Positions 37,636 through 46,952 of a stretch of DNA of 64,000 nucleotides are shown here, piece after piece. The notes beneath the pieces were generated by a model, which saw only the letters and a list, made by a program, of their open reading frames with translations, was not told the origin of the DNA and searched no databases. The position numbers and the translations under genes are program-made. Origin of the DNA: an uncultured Cycloclasticus sp. (lineage in GTDB: Bacteria > Pseudomonadota > Gammaproteobacteria > Methylococcales > Cycloclasticaceae); contig CAJXTU010000008.1 of the NCBI GenBank assembly GCA_913060865.1, positions 46,004 to 110,003 of the forward strand, given 5' to 3'. Numbering within the stretch: the first letter of the stretch is position 1; every line of letters starts with the position of its first letter.

Positions 37636-38426
37636 TCAGTCATCAACGACTTTAGTGCCGCCACTTCTTTTTTATCAAGAAGCTGATGCTGCCCTGCGGG
37701 TAACCCTGGCGGTAAAAAGACGGTCCCATAACGCACCCGAATTAAACGACTTACTTTGCAGCCCTGAGACTCCCATAGCCTTCTAACAACACGGTTACGA
37801 CCCTCTGCCACCACCACGTGAAACCAGCGATTAACGCCCTCACCACCCGATTCATGAACATCTTCAAAACGTGCTATACCATCATCCAACTCAACACCAT
37901 TGACTAAACGATCGAGCATATCGTGTGTAATAGTCCCCATCACTCGAACTGCGTACTCTCGATCTATTTGCTGTGAAGGGTGCATTAATTTATTCGCTAA
38001 CTCACCGTCATTGGTGAACATCAGCAAGCCTTGAGTATTTAAATCTAGTCGACCCACAGCAATCCAACGACCCATTTTTAAACGCGGCAAACGCTTAAAA
38101 ACACTCGGGCGACCCTCAGGGTCTCTTTTGCTCACGATTTCTCCAGTTGGCTTATGATAAATTAACACTTGCGTATCTACGTCTAACTTACCGGCGAGTT
38201 TAACCGGCTTACCCCTGAGCTTAACAACATCACGCGTTGTGATTTTATCACCCAGCTTGGCAACTTCACCGTTCACATGGATAGTACCCTCTATAATCCA
38301 TTTCTCTACTTGCCGGCGAGAACCAACACCTGCCTGCGCGAGTAACTTTTGAATTCGTTCAGGTTGTCGACGTTTTGTTTTATTCGAGTTTTTTGAGGAA
38401 TCGTTCTGAGAGATATTCTTTTTCAT
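37632..38426 (-). CDS. rluB: 23S rRNA pseudouridine(2605) synthase RluB
   Basis: About 264 aa from ATG 38426, which lies one base after the scpB TAA; a longer frame from 38462 would overlap scpB by 35 bases. An N-terminal S4 RNA-binding domain ('ERIQKLLAQAGVGSRRQVEK') precedes the catalytic core with the RsuA/RluB motif 'VGRLDLNTQGLLMFTNDGEL' (catalytic Asp in 'GRLDLNTQG') and 'RNRVVRRLWESQGCKVSRLI'. It modifies the peptidyl-transferase region of 23S rRNA. The scpA-scpB-rluB order is common in gammaproteobacteria. Confidence 0.93.
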   Translation of the reverse strand: MKKNISQNDSSKNSNKTKRRQPERIQKLLAQAGVGSRRQVEKWIIEGTIHVNGEVAKLGDKITTRDVVKLRGKPVKLAGKLDVDTQVLIYHKPTGEIVSKRDPEGRPSVFKRLPRLKMGRWIAVGRLDLNTQGLLMFTNDGELANKLMHPSQQIDREYAVRVMGTITHDMLDRLVNGVELDDGIARFEDVHESGGEGVNRWFHVVVAEGRNRVVRRLWESQGCKVSRLIRVRYGTVFLPPGLPAGQHQLLDKKEVAALKSLMTD

Positions 38427-38427
38427 T

Positions 38428-39015
38428 TTAAATAACTTCTTTATCAGTTGGGGTACCGTCACCCAGGTTAAGCTGCACGTCTGTGCTTGGCTGTAAATCT
38501 ATATCAAGTAGAGTCGCTAATGGCGGTAGATCCGCCAGTGTTTGCAAATTGAAGTAGTCTAAAAATTCTTTGGTCGTTGCATATAGGGCCGGCCTGCCGG
38601 GCACTTCTTTATGCCCTATCACGCGCACCCATTCTCGCTCTTGTAACGTACGAATGATATTAGTACTAACAGCCACACCTCTAACGTCTTCTATTTCACC
38701 TCGAGTAGCAGGTTGCTGATAAGCAATGATCGCTAGCGTCTCAAGTAAGGCACGACCATATTTTACAGGTTTTTCTTCCCACAATCTTGCTACCCAAGAA
38801 GAATAAATTGATTTAACTTGAAAGCGATAACCACTCGCTACCTCAACTAACTCAATACTCCTAGGCAAGCAATCCTCTTGTATTTCTTTAATGAGCTCTC
38901 GTACAACATGCTTATCAGGTCGGTCTTCAAGAAGAAACACGCCTTGTAGCTCAACGATAGATAAAGGTTCATTAGCAGCAAACAACGAGGCTTCAATAAT
39001 ATTTTTTAATTCCAT
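38428..39015 (-). CDS. scpB: SMC-ScpB complex subunit ScpB
   Basis: About 195 aa from ATG 39015, the preceding in-frame codon being a TTG. It consists of two winged helices: 'NIIEASLFAANEPLSIVELQ' and 'ALLETLAIIAYQQPATRGEI' with 'EDVRGVAVSTNIIRTLQERE' and 'RPALYATTKEFLDYFNLQTL', the ScpB signature. With ScpA it bridges the SMC heads in chromosome segregation. Note that no smc gene is in the window. It lies 14 bases after scpA. Confidence 0.95.
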   Translation of the reverse strand: MELKNIIEASLFAANEPLSIVELQGVFLLEDRPDKHVVRELIKEIQEDCLPRSIELVEVASGYRFQVKSIYSSWVARLWEEKPVKYGRALLETLAIIAYQQPATRGEIEDVRGVAVSTNIIRTLQEREWVRVIGHKEVPGRPALYATTKEFLDYFNLQTLADLPPLATLLDIDLQPSTDVQLNLGDGTPTDKEVI

Positions 39016-39029
39016 AATCAATAACAATA

Positions 39030-39842
39030 TTATTCGATAACGGGCTTAATCCAAACATCTGACAATGGCTCGCCTTGAATAACTTCAATCAAGCCCTCTT
39101 TACATAATTCCAAAATAGCTAAAAAGGTCACTACAGCACCACCCCTCCCTTCTTTAGCTGTAAAGAAAGAATGAAAGCCTAAAAATTCTTCCGTACTCTC
39201 TCCTAGCACGAGCAGAATAGTTGACATTCTTTCTCTAACTGACAAAACTTCTCGTTGAATTTGATGGTGAGAAAACTTTTCAGCCCGTCTAAGCACATCT
39301 TGGAAAGCTAACAAAATGGTTTCCAACTCAATATCCGGAACCGGTTTATCAATTTTGTCGATGACCAACTTAGCAGTTGCTAAATAATTATCACGGTATA
39401 AACGTGGCATCGCATCAATATCATCGGCTGCTCGTTTAAAGCGTTCGTATTCTTGCAATTTCCTTATCAACTCTGCCCGAGGATCCTCTTCATCCTCCAG
39501 ATCATCTGCCTTTTTAGGTAGCAACATCCTCGACTTTATTTCAGCTAACATCGCCGCCATAACCAAGTATTCAGCCGCTAGCTCCATCCGCAAATTTTGC
39601 ATTAGATTTATATATTCAATATATTGCTGCGTGATCTTTAAAACAGGAATATCAAGAATATCTAAATTTTGATGTTTAATAAGATAAAGCAATAAATCCA
39701 GCGGCCCCTCAAACGTTTCTAAAAAAACCTCTAAAGCATCGGGGGGAATATATAGGTCTTCAGGTAAATCTTTATAAGGCTTGCCCTCAACCAAGGCTAA
39801 TGGTTGTTGAATAAGCACTTCATGGTTAGAGCTATTATCCAT
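39030..39842 (-). CDS. scpA: Segregation and condensation protein A
   Basis: 270 aa kleisin. The N-terminal helix bundle 'FEGPLDLLLYLIKHQNLDIL' with 'ITQQYIEYINLMQNLRMELA' is the ScpA hallmark, followed by 'MAAMLAEIKSRMLLPK' and a C-terminal winged helix ('FLAILELCKEGLIEVIQGEP') that binds the SMC head. A charged linker lies between. It is the first gene of scpA-scpB-rluB. Confidence 0.96.
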   Translation of the reverse strand: MDNSSNHEVLIQQPLALVEGKPYKDLPEDLYIPPDALEVFLETFEGPLDLLLYLIKHQNLDILDIPVLKITQQYIEYINLMQNLRMELAAEYLVMAAMLAEIKSRMLLPKKADDLEDEEDPRAELIRKLQEYERFKRAADDIDAMPRLYRDNYLATAKLVIDKIDKPVPDIELETILLAFQDVLRRAEKFSHHQIQREVLSVRERMSTILLVLGESTEEFLGFHSFFTAKEGRGGAVVTFLAILELCKEGLIEVIQGEPLSDVWIKPVIE

Positions 39843-39912
39843 CTATTTAAATAAAGTGATGCGTTAACAAGCAGTTTACCACAGCAAATACTCGTTAATA
39901 GTGGGCGTTACA

Positions 39913-41352
39913 TTACTCGACCTGAAGTATCTTCATCGTGTTAGTTCCACCGTGTTGCCCTGTCATTTCACCTATTGTAATAATCACTAAATCATCTTGA
40001 TTAACTATTTCAAGCTGTTTTAGCTTTGTTATTGCTGCTTGGTTTGCATCTATTGAATGACCTTGAGGAGCCTTTAATAAAATAGGTATAACCCCACGAT
40101 ACATGGTAACTCGACGGCAAATTTCGCTATCTGGAGCCATAGCAAAAATAGGAACACCTGAACTAATCCTGGACATTCGCATTGGCGTACTACCTGATTC
40201 AGTAAACGCCGCAATCGCCTTTATGTTGGTATGATTCGCAACATACATGGCTGACAATGCAATTGCTTCATCAATTCTACCAAATTCCTTACCCATACGA
40301 TGCCTAGAAAGAATTGTCCTAGGTTGGCGTTCTGTCTCTTCACAAATACGGCCCATAGCCTCAACCGTATTAATAGGGTATTTGCCAACAGATGTTTCAG
40401 CTGACAACATCACTGCATCCGTGCCGTCTGAGACGGCATTGGCGACATCAAAAACCTCTGCACGGGTCGGAATTGCATTTTCAATCATTGACTCCATCAT
40501 CTGCGTAGCCGTAATCACCGCTGTATCTCTATCTCGTGCCATTCGGATAATGTTCTTTTGAACAGGCGGCAAATTTGCATCACCAATTTCCACGCCTAAA
40601 TCTCCTCGGGCCACCATGACGACATCAGACGAATCAATCATTTCCTCAAGAACATCCAGTGCTTCAGCACGTTCTATTTTAGCGACTAAGTGAGCACGAC
40701 TACCTGCCGCTTCAACCAAAGCGCGAGCTTGATTCATATCGTCAGCATTTCTAGGGAATGACACGGCAACAAAATCTACGCCTATCTCTGCCGCTGTTTT
40801 AATATCAAGCTTATCTTTTTCGGTCAATGCTTTAGCCGATAACCCACCACCTTGAACATTAATACCCTTGTTGTTTGAAAGCACACCAGCAACAACCACA
40901 CTGCATTCAATCTTGGAACCTCTAACGGCATCCACATCTAATACAATACGACCATCATCTAACAATAACCGGTCACCTTTAGAAACGTCTCTCGCTAATT
41001 CTTTGTATTCACACCCAATTTCAATCTCATTTCCACTAGAAGCGTCTAGCCCAACATCAATTGTAAATTTAGCACCTTTTTGCAAGGTTACTTTTCCTTC
41101 TTTAAAACGAGCAATACGAATTTTGGGCCCTTGTAAGTCAGCAAGAATACCAACATGACGACCTAATTTTTGCGACAACTCCTTAACGGCGTGTGCGCGC
41201 TGCTTATGATCATCTGCATGACCATGCGAGAAATTCAAACGGACCACATCAACGCCTGCCTTAATTAAGCCCTCTAAAACAACAGGATCATCAGTTGCAG
41301 GCCCTAATGTTGCAATAATTTTAGTACGTCTCGGCTTCTTGTAATTAGCCAT
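39913..41352 (-). CDS. pyk: Pyruvate kinase
   Basis: 479 aa, the standard length. The N-terminus 'RRTKIIATLGPATDDPVVLE' and 'VVRLNFSHGHADDHKQRA' belong to the catalytic barrel; the active-site lysine is in 'FVAVSFPRNADDMNQ' to 'LVAKIERAEALDVLEEMIDS', with 'VMVARGDLGVEI' and 'VITATQMMESMI' following. The C-terminal domain binds effectors. It converts PEP to pyruvate with ATP. It stands alone; no glycolytic neighbour is present. Confidence 0.97.
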   Translation of the reverse strand: MANYKKPRRTKIIATLGPATDDPVVLEGLIKAGVDVVRLNFSHGHADDHKQRAHAVKELSQKLGRHVGILADLQGPKIRIARFKEGKVTLQKGAKFTIDVGLDASSGNEIEIGCEYKELARDVSKGDRLLLDDGRIVLDVDAVRGSKIECSVVVAGVLSNNKGINVQGGGLSAKALTEKDKLDIKTAAEIGVDFVAVSFPRNADDMNQARALVEAAGSRAHLVAKIERAEALDVLEEMIDSSDVVMVARGDLGVEIGDANLPPVQKNIIRMARDRDTAVITATQMMESMIENAIPTRAEVFDVANAVSDGTDAVMLSAETSVGKYPINTVEAMGRICEETERQPRTILSRHRMGKEFGRIDEAIALSAMYVANHTNIKAIAAFTESGSTPMRMSRISSGVPIFAMAPDSEICRRVTMYRGVIPILLKAPQGHSIDANQAAITKLKQLEIVNQDDLVIITIGEMTGQHGGTNTMKILQVE

Positions 41353-41434
41353 AATTGATTATCTCCAGATCATGTTATCAGTAGATTACACCACGCTAAT
41401 GACCACCTGATGACAGTTCTACTTATTCCCGTAT

Positions 41435-41749
41435 CTACTCAACGAACGAACAGCAATAATCTGTCGCTTGGTGAATGATTAATTTAAAGTTTGAGTTCTC
41501 AGGCACATCAAAAGACTCACCGCCTTTAACCGCTAACCAATCATTTGAACCTGGTAATAGTACCTCTAACTGGCCATCCAATATCTCCATCACCTCTGCC
41601 GCCGCCGTGTTGAAGTCATAGTTACCCGGCATCATATAACCTAAGGTTTTAACTGAGCCATCTTCTAAGGTCATCGTCCGACTGACAACATTCCCATCGA
41701 AATACACATTCGCTTTCTTTACGATCGTTACATTTTTAAATTCTGACAT
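41435..41749 (-). CDS. ppnP: Pyrimidine/purine nucleoside phosphorylase PpnP
   Basis: 104 aa, a single cupin-fold domain of the former DUF1255 family (YaiE). Conserved pieces are 'VTIVKKANVYFDGNVVSRTM', 'KTLGYMMPGNYDFNTAAAEV', 'MEILDGQLEVLLPG' and 'GESFDVPENSNFKLIIHQAT'. It phosphorolyses several nucleosides to base and ribose-1-phosphate. It lies 30 bases after trpS. Confidence 0.93.
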   Translation of the reverse strand: MSEFKNVTIVKKANVYFDGNVVSRTMTLEDGSVKTLGYMMPGNYDFNTAAAEVMEILDGQLEVLLPGSNDWLAVKGGESFDVPENSNFKLIIHQATDYCCSFVE

Positions 41750-41779
41750 CTTTCTTCCTAGAATAGTGTTCGTTTTAAC

Positions 41780-43000
41780 TTACAAGTAATTCATGCCCAT
41801 CGCAGACTTCACTTCATCTAATGTTTCTTTTGCGACATCCCTCGCCTTCTCAGTACCCTCGTTAATAATTGATCGCACGAGTTCCGGTTGCTCCGTATAT
41901 TCTCTTGCCCTTTCTTGCATCGGTTTTAACTCACGCAAAACGGCATCAATGACCGGTTGTTTGCAATCTAAACAGCCAATACCAGCTGTTTTACATCCTT
42001 CCTCTACCCAGTCACAAACGCTCTGCTCAGAATACACTTCATGAAACTGCCAAACGGGGCACTTAGCGGGATCGCCTGGATCTGTTCTTCTAATACGTGC
42101 AGGGTCTGTCGGCATCGTTCGAAGTTTTTTCTCCACATCTTCTGGCTCATCGCGCAATGCAATTGTGTTGTTATAGGACTTAGACATTTTTTGTCCGTCC
42201 AGACCCGGCATTTTAGAAGCTTTAGTCAATAAAGCGTTAGGCTCAGGTAAAATCACCCGACCACTGCCTTCTAAATAACCAAATAAGCGCTCTTTATCGC
42301 CTACAGTAATATTTTGTTGGGCTTCCAATAAAGCTCTTGCCACACCAAGGGCATCCTGGTCACCATTTTCCTGATAAGAATTACGCAATTTATTGAACAT
42401 TTTTGCATTTTTCTTACCCATTTTTTTAATCGCTGCTTCTGCTTTTTCCTCAAAATCTAGCCCACGGCCATATAGGTAATTAAAACGCCTTGCGACTTCT
42501 CGTGTTAGTTCAACATGAGCTACTTGATCAGCTCCTACAGGCACTAGCCCTGCTTTATACATTAGAATATCTGCACTTTGAAGTAAGGGGTAGCCTAAGA
42601 ACCCGTATGTTGCCAAGTCCATTTCTTTTAACTTTTCTTGTTGATCTTTATAGCTAGGAACCCGCTCCAACCAACCCAACGGCGTCATCATAGACAGCAA
42701 TAAGTGCAATTCAGCATGCTCTGGAATACTCGACTGAATAAACAAATCAGCCAAACCATGATCAACTCCTGCCGCCAGCCAGTCTATGACCATATCCCAC
42801 GTGCTATCAGCAATAATGGATGGGTCTTCATAATGTGTCGTTAGAGCGTGCCAATCAGCCACAAAGAAATGGCATTTATACTCTTGCTGCAATTCAACCC
42901 AATTTTTTAGAACACCGTGATAATGACCTAAATGTAATTGGCCAGTCGGCCTCATACCTGATAAAACACGACGATACTGCGCTGGAACTTCTGAACTCAC
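41780..43000 (-). CDS. trpS: Tryptophan--tRNA ligase
   Basis: 406 aa, about 70 longer than E. coli TrpS (334). The class I motifs are 'MRPTGQLHLGHYHGVLKNW' (HIGH) and 'GLDGQKMSKSYNN' (KMSKS). The extra length lies mostly in an insertion between 'VARRFNYLYG' and the KMSKS loop ('FEEKAEAAIKKMGKK' through 'GYLEGSGRVILPEPNALLTK'), as in the longer pseudomonad-type enzymes. It charges tRNA(Trp). It is upstream of ppnP and eight bases after the site-2 protease gene, in one run of minus-strand genes. Confidence 0.95.
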   Translation of the reverse strand: MSSEVPAQYRRVLSGMRPTGQLHLGHYHGVLKNWVELQQEYKCHFFVADWHALTTHYEDPSIIADSTWDMVIDWLAAGVDHGLADLFIQSSIPEHAELHLLLSMMTPLGWLERVPSYKDQQEKLKEMDLATYGFLGYPLLQSADILMYKAGLVPVGADQVAHVELTREVARRFNYLYGRGLDFEEKAEAAIKKMGKKNAKMFNKLRNSYQENGDQDALGVARALLEAQQNITVGDKERLFGYLEGSGRVILPEPNALLTKASKMPGLDGQKMSKSYNNTIALRDEPEDVEKKLRTMPTDPARIRRTDPGDPAKCPVWQFHEVYSEQSVCDWVEEGCKTAGIGCLDCKQPVIDAVLRELKPMQERAREYTEQPELVRSIINEGTEKARDVAKETLDEVKSAMGMNYL

Positions 43001-43008
43001 ACTTCCTC

Positions 43009-43671
43009 CTAGATACCAAATATTTTAAAAATACTGGTTTGTAAAAAATAAACAGGCGGGCCTAATATTTTAGATAGCCAACCGAATGCAATAATAGCGA
43101 CCAAGATTGGAAACCCAAACCGCTCTAGCTTACTAAATTCATAACTTATTTTTTGCGGCAACAAGCCTGCCAATACGCGCCCACCATCCAGTGGCAGAAT
43201 GGGCAATAAATTCAGCATCATTAAAACTGCATTGATAAAAATGCCTGCATACCCCATATAAATTAACGGTGTAGAAATAAATTCATTCGATGCGCCCAGT
43301 AAGAAGCCTATTTTCATAATAGCTCCCCAAGCTACTGCCATCAGTAAGTTAGTTAATGGGCCTGCAATTGCCACATAAACCATATCTCGCTTTGGGTTTT
43401 TTAAATTATTCCAGTTAACCGGCACAGGCTTTGCCCAACCGAACATAAAACCACCCAAAAATAGTAAAACGACAGGCACAATAACGGTACCCAGCAAGTC
43501 CATATGGCTAATGGGGTTTAATGTTAAACGTCCTAAGTTTCTTGCCGTATTATCACCTAACTTGCTAGCCACCCAGCCGTGCGCGACTTCGTGTACGGTG
43601 ATGGCGAAAATAACGGGTAACGCCCAAATTGCTATTCGACCCAGCAGGGTCAGTTCATCCATAGGTATCAA
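43009..43671 (-). CDS. Site-2 protease family (M50) membrane metalloprotease
   Basis: 220 aa, about six spans. The zinc motif HExxH is in 'ITVHEVAHGWVASKLG', and the second motif is 'LPILPLDGGRVLAGLLP' (NxxPxxPLDGG). It is the minimal core form without PDZ or CBS domains, often annotated as Rip-like or YwhC-like. The substrate is not known. It overlaps the YciO/Sua5 gene by four bases, so it is co-translated, and precedes trpS. Confidence 0.92.
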   Translation of the reverse strand: MIPMDELTLLGRIAIWALPVIFAITVHEVAHGWVASKLGDNTARNLGRLTLNPISHMDLLGTVIVPVVLLFLGGFMFGWAKPVPVNWNNLKNPKRDMVYVAIAGPLTNLLMAVAWGAIMKIGFLLGASNEFISTPLIYMGYAGIFINAVLMMLNLLPILPLDGGRVLAGLLPQKISYEFSKLERFGFPILVAIIAFGWLSKILGPPVYFLQTSIFKIFGI

Positions 43672-44303
43672 TGGTTATCCTTTTGCGAAATAAAATCGGC
43701 TTCACCTTTGCCTTGACGCACAATCTCTGGAAAGTCATGATCCCACACAACCACGGTGGTCGGCTCATACGGTATAACACCCGCATCAACAATTAGATCT
43801 AATACATTCGCCAAGCGATCATCAATATCGTACGGATCTGCTATCGCATCAGACTCATCAGGCAGAATCAATGTACTAGTCAGCATGGGTTCTCCAAGCT
43901 CTTCAAGAATCTGCTGAGCCACTATATTATCTGGCACACGAATGCCCACTGTTTTACGCTTTGGATGCTGAAGGCGACGTGGCACTTCTTTTGTCGCTTT
44001 CAGCACAAAGGTAAATGGGCCTGGGGTTAACGACTTCAATAACCGATACGTATCATTATTGACCTGAGCATAGGCGGATATATCTGATAGATCACGGCAT
44101 ACCAATGTAAAGTTATGCTTATCATCGATTTGACGAATTTGACGAATACGCTCTACTGCTTGTTTGTCGCCTAAATGACAAGCTAACGCATACGATGAAT
44201 CGGTAGGGTAAGCTATCACCCCTCCGTTGCGGACAATATCAGCTGTTTGTTTAATGAGGCGTTGCTGAGGATTATCGGGATGAATATAAAAATGTTGTGC
44301 CAT
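43668..44303 (-). CDS. L-threonylcarbamoyladenylate synthase family protein, YciO-like
   Basis: 211 aa, a YrdC/Sua5 domain: 'GGVIAYPTDSSYALACHLGD' and 'KHNFTLVCRDLSDISAYA' with 'LTPGPFTFVLKAT' and 'KTVGIRVPDN', the last matching the family's ATP/threonine-binding region. The 'LVCRDLSDIS' form is typical of YciO, a paralogue with little or no in vivo TsaC activity in E. coli, rather than TsaC itself. The neighbouring tsaB gene supports a link to t6A tRNA modification. It lies between tsaB and the site-2 protease. Confidence 0.88.
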   Translation of the reverse strand: MAQHFYIHPDNPQQRLIKQTADIVRNGGVIAYPTDSSYALACHLGDKQAVERIRQIRQIDDKHNFTLVCRDLSDISAYAQVNNDTYRLLKSLTPGPFTFVLKATKEVPRRLQHPKRKTVGIRVPDNIVAQQILEELGEPMLTSTLILPDESDAIADPYDIDDRLANVLDLIVDAGVIPYEPTTVVVWDHDFPEIVRQGKGEADFISQKDNH

Positions 44304-44305
44304 AA

Positions 44306-44989
44306 CTATTGCTGCGCCTTTTTCTTTGCCACATTATCGCGTAAATATACCGGCAATGCATGTTCAGCCTTTACTGTATCACCCGCCTCAACCATTTTTA
44401 CGGCCAATTGCGCCACTTCCTTAGCCCTAGGCAAGCCAGCAGCTTTAATTAGTAAACTCTCAGCTTGAACAATGTTATTTAGTTCATTTTCATATGTCTT
44501 CCACCCATGCCCTATACCAACAGCCTTTTTACCTTGTTCAACGCAAATGTTAGTGGGGGCTATGACGACTTCATTAGAAACTGCCCGCAAAGCACCTTTC
44601 TCAATAAGGTATTCACACCAATACACCTCTCCCATTCTGGCATCTAATGCGGCATAAACTGTATGATTTTCGGGTTCGTTGATCGTCTGTTGTGCTAATG
44701 CCGCCAAGGTCGATACCGGCGCAACGGGTAAATCCGCTCCAAATGCTAAGCCTTGAATGACACCTGTTGCCATTCTCACCCCGGTAAACGAGCCGGGGCC
44801 ACGGCCAAATGCCAGCGCATTTAAATGTTGTAATTTCATACCCGCTTCACGTAATAATTCGTCAACCATCGACAGTATTAAATTGCCATGCTCACGTGGT
44901 GCCACTTGAAAGCGCTCAATCACTTCATTATCAATGAGTAATGCGGCTGAGCATGCTTCGGTCGCTGTTTCAATCGATAAAATTTTCAT
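44306..44989 (-). CDS. tsaB: tRNA t6A biosynthesis protein TsaB
   Basis: 227 aa ASKHA-fold protein. The N-terminus 'MKILSIETATEACSAALLID' and 'HLNALAFGRGPGSFTGVRMA' are the TsaB signature. It forms the complex with TsaD and TsaE that transfers threonylcarbamoyl to A37 of ANN-decoding tRNAs. It lies two bases before the YciO gene and overlaps the helicase gene by four bases, a common tsaB context. Confidence 0.96.
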   Translation of the reverse strand: MKILSIETATEACSAALLIDNEVIERFQVAPREHGNLILSMVDELLREAGMKLQHLNALAFGRGPGSFTGVRMATGVIQGLAFGADLPVAPVSTLAALAQQTINEPENHTVYAALDARMGEVYWCEYLIEKGALRAVSNEVVIAPTNICVEQGKKAVGIGHGWKTYENELNNIVQAESLLIKAAGLPRAKEVAQLAVKMVEAGDTVKAEHALPVYLRDNVAKKKAQQ

Positions 44990-46929
44990 GCTGATTTTTT
45001 GACTTTTGTACGTTGCTGATCAATTCGCTGAAAAAACCTTGCTACATCAGCTAATTCTTGAGTAATTGGCATCGCGGGTAGTGATTGAATAAAAACTTTT
45101 CCATACCCCTTACTCGATAACCGAGGATCGCATAAAACCAGTACGCCTTTATCTTCTACGTCACGAATCAATCGCCCAACGCCTTGCTTTAATGTTAATG
45201 CTGCTGAAGGTAATTGAAACTCGGAAAAAGGGGATTGTCCATTAGCCGTCATATGTTCAAGTCGTGCTTTAGTAACGGGGTCTCCCGGCGATGCAAAAGG
45301 GAGTTTATCAATAATCACGCAAGTTAGCGCTTCACCACGCACATCAACACCCTCCCAAAAACTTGCCGTACCAAGTAAAACAGCTCGTTCCGACCGTCTA
45401 AAAGAGTCTAACATTTGTTGTTTTGGCAAATCACCCTGTACTAACAACTTAAAATCTGTTTCAGCCGATAGTATAGTCGCAGCCTCTTGTAATGCCTTAT
45501 GAGAGGTGAATAAGATAAAAGCCCTACCGTGACTCGCTTCGAGAACCGGCTTTATCTTTTCGATCATGCTGGCGGTATAACCATAATCTCTAGGTTCTGG
45601 CATTCCCGTCGGCACATACATCAATGATTGGTGCACAAAATCAAACGGGCTTTCCCACATACCTGTTTCCGCCTCTTGCAACCCCAACCGTTTGGTAAAA
45701 AAATCAAATTTGTTATTAACCGATAATGTCGCAGATGTGAATACCCAGCTTGCTTCACTGGCAAAAGCAAAGCTTGCAAATGCTTTTGAAATATCCAATG
45801 GAGTTCTATTAAATGTAAATGTTCGGTGGTATGTCTCGAACCATTGAATCCAATCGTGACTTTCGGTGTTGGAGAAAAGTTTGAGCCCCAACAAAAGATC
45901 TTCACAACGTTTCCAGCAAGCTTCTAACCCTTTAGAGCGAACAGCGGCCTTGGTTAGTACTTTAAACAATTGATCAACTCGATCAATTAAACAATCGAGC
46001 GCTTGTATAAAATCTTTTAGTTGACCAAGTTCGTCCCATGAGCCTTTAATGGATTGCTCAGGTAATAATTTTCGCATTTCGCGGATATCTTCATTAATAA
46101 CGTGGGTTAAATCATTTAGCGCAGGCATATCCGAACTCAACTTTAACTGTTCTGAACTCACATCACTTAATAAGGATAAAATCTGACGTGCGCTAACTGA
46201 TATACCTAAAAACCTGGACGCTGTATCAATTAATTGATGTGCTTCATCAATAATAATTAACTCAGCATCAGGTAACAATTGCCCAAAACCATCGTCTTTT
46301 AATGACCAATCTGCACAAAGAAGGTGGTGATTAACAATCAGCACATCCACTTCTTGGGCTTTTTTTCTAGCCATCAATGGATGACATTCGCTAATCATCG
46401 GGCATTCTTGCCCTAAGCAGTTGTCCGCTGTTGAGGTCACTTGCTGCCACACGAAAGAATCTTCAGCTACCGACGTCACCTCAGCGATATCGCCATCAAC
46501 CGTTTGGTTCGACCAACGTTCAATTTCTGATAACTCAGCATCTGACTCTGTATCAAAACTAGAGGTTTTCATCTGTGCCTGATTAAGCCGATATAAGCAC
46601 AAATAATTAGATCGCCCTTTTAGCACCGCTCCCTGGGTAGGCACTTTCAAAACATCACGAATTAATGGGAAGTCTTTTTCAAAAATTTGATCTTGGAGGT
46701 TACGCGTTCCCGTTGAAATAATGGTTTTCTTACCAGACAAAATAGCAGGAATTAGATAAGCGAAAGTCTTTCCCGTACCTGTTCCCGCTTCAGCAACAAG
46801 GTGTGTTTTCTGTTCAATGGCACGTTCAATGGCATGCGCCATCGATAATTGCCCCTCACGTGGCTGAAACCCATTGATATGTTTAACTAGCTCGCCGTTT
46901 GAGCCAAATATACTGTCGAGATCGTGCAA
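44986..46929 (-). CDS. yoaA: YoaA/DinG-family Fe-S DNA helicase
   Basis: 647 aa, close to the 636 of E. coli YoaA. XPD-like superfamily 2 motifs: 'VAEAGTGTGKTFAYLIPA' (Walker A), an Fe-S cluster region with Cys in 'DNCLGQECPMISECHPL', 'IIIDEAHQLI' (DEAH), 'LLGTASFWEGVDVRGEALTC' and 'QGVGRLIRD'. Such helicases unwind 5'-3' and YoaA helps repair of replication gaps. It lies before tsaB, as in many gammaproteobacteria. Confidence 0.92.
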   Translation of the reverse strand: MHDLDSIFGSNGELVKHINGFQPREGQLSMAHAIERAIEQKTHLVAEAGTGTGKTFAYLIPAILSGKKTIISTGTRNLQDQIFEKDFPLIRDVLKVPTQGAVLKGRSNYLCLYRLNQAQMKTSSFDTESDAELSEIERWSNQTVDGDIAEVTSVAEDSFVWQQVTSTADNCLGQECPMISECHPLMARKKAQEVDVLIVNHHLLCADWSLKDDGFGQLLPDAELIIIDEAHQLIDTASRFLGISVSARQILSLLSDVSSEQLKLSSDMPALNDLTHVINEDIREMRKLLPEQSIKGSWDELGQLKDFIQALDCLIDRVDQLFKVLTKAAVRSKGLEACWKRCEDLLLGLKLFSNTESHDWIQWFETYHRTFTFNRTPLDISKAFASFAFASEASWVFTSATLSVNNKFDFFTKRLGLQEAETGMWESPFDFVHQSLMYVPTGMPEPRDYGYTASMIEKIKPVLEASHGRAFILFTSHKALQEAATILSAETDFKLLVQGDLPKQQMLDSFRRSERAVLLGTASFWEGVDVRGEALTCVIIDKLPFASPGDPVTKARLEHMTANGQSPFSEFQLPSAALTLKQGVGRLIRDVEDKGVLVLCDPRLSSKGYGKVFIQSLPAMPITQELADVARFFQRIDQQRTKVKKSA

Positions 46930-46952
46930 AAGATTATCCGCGTTTAAATTTA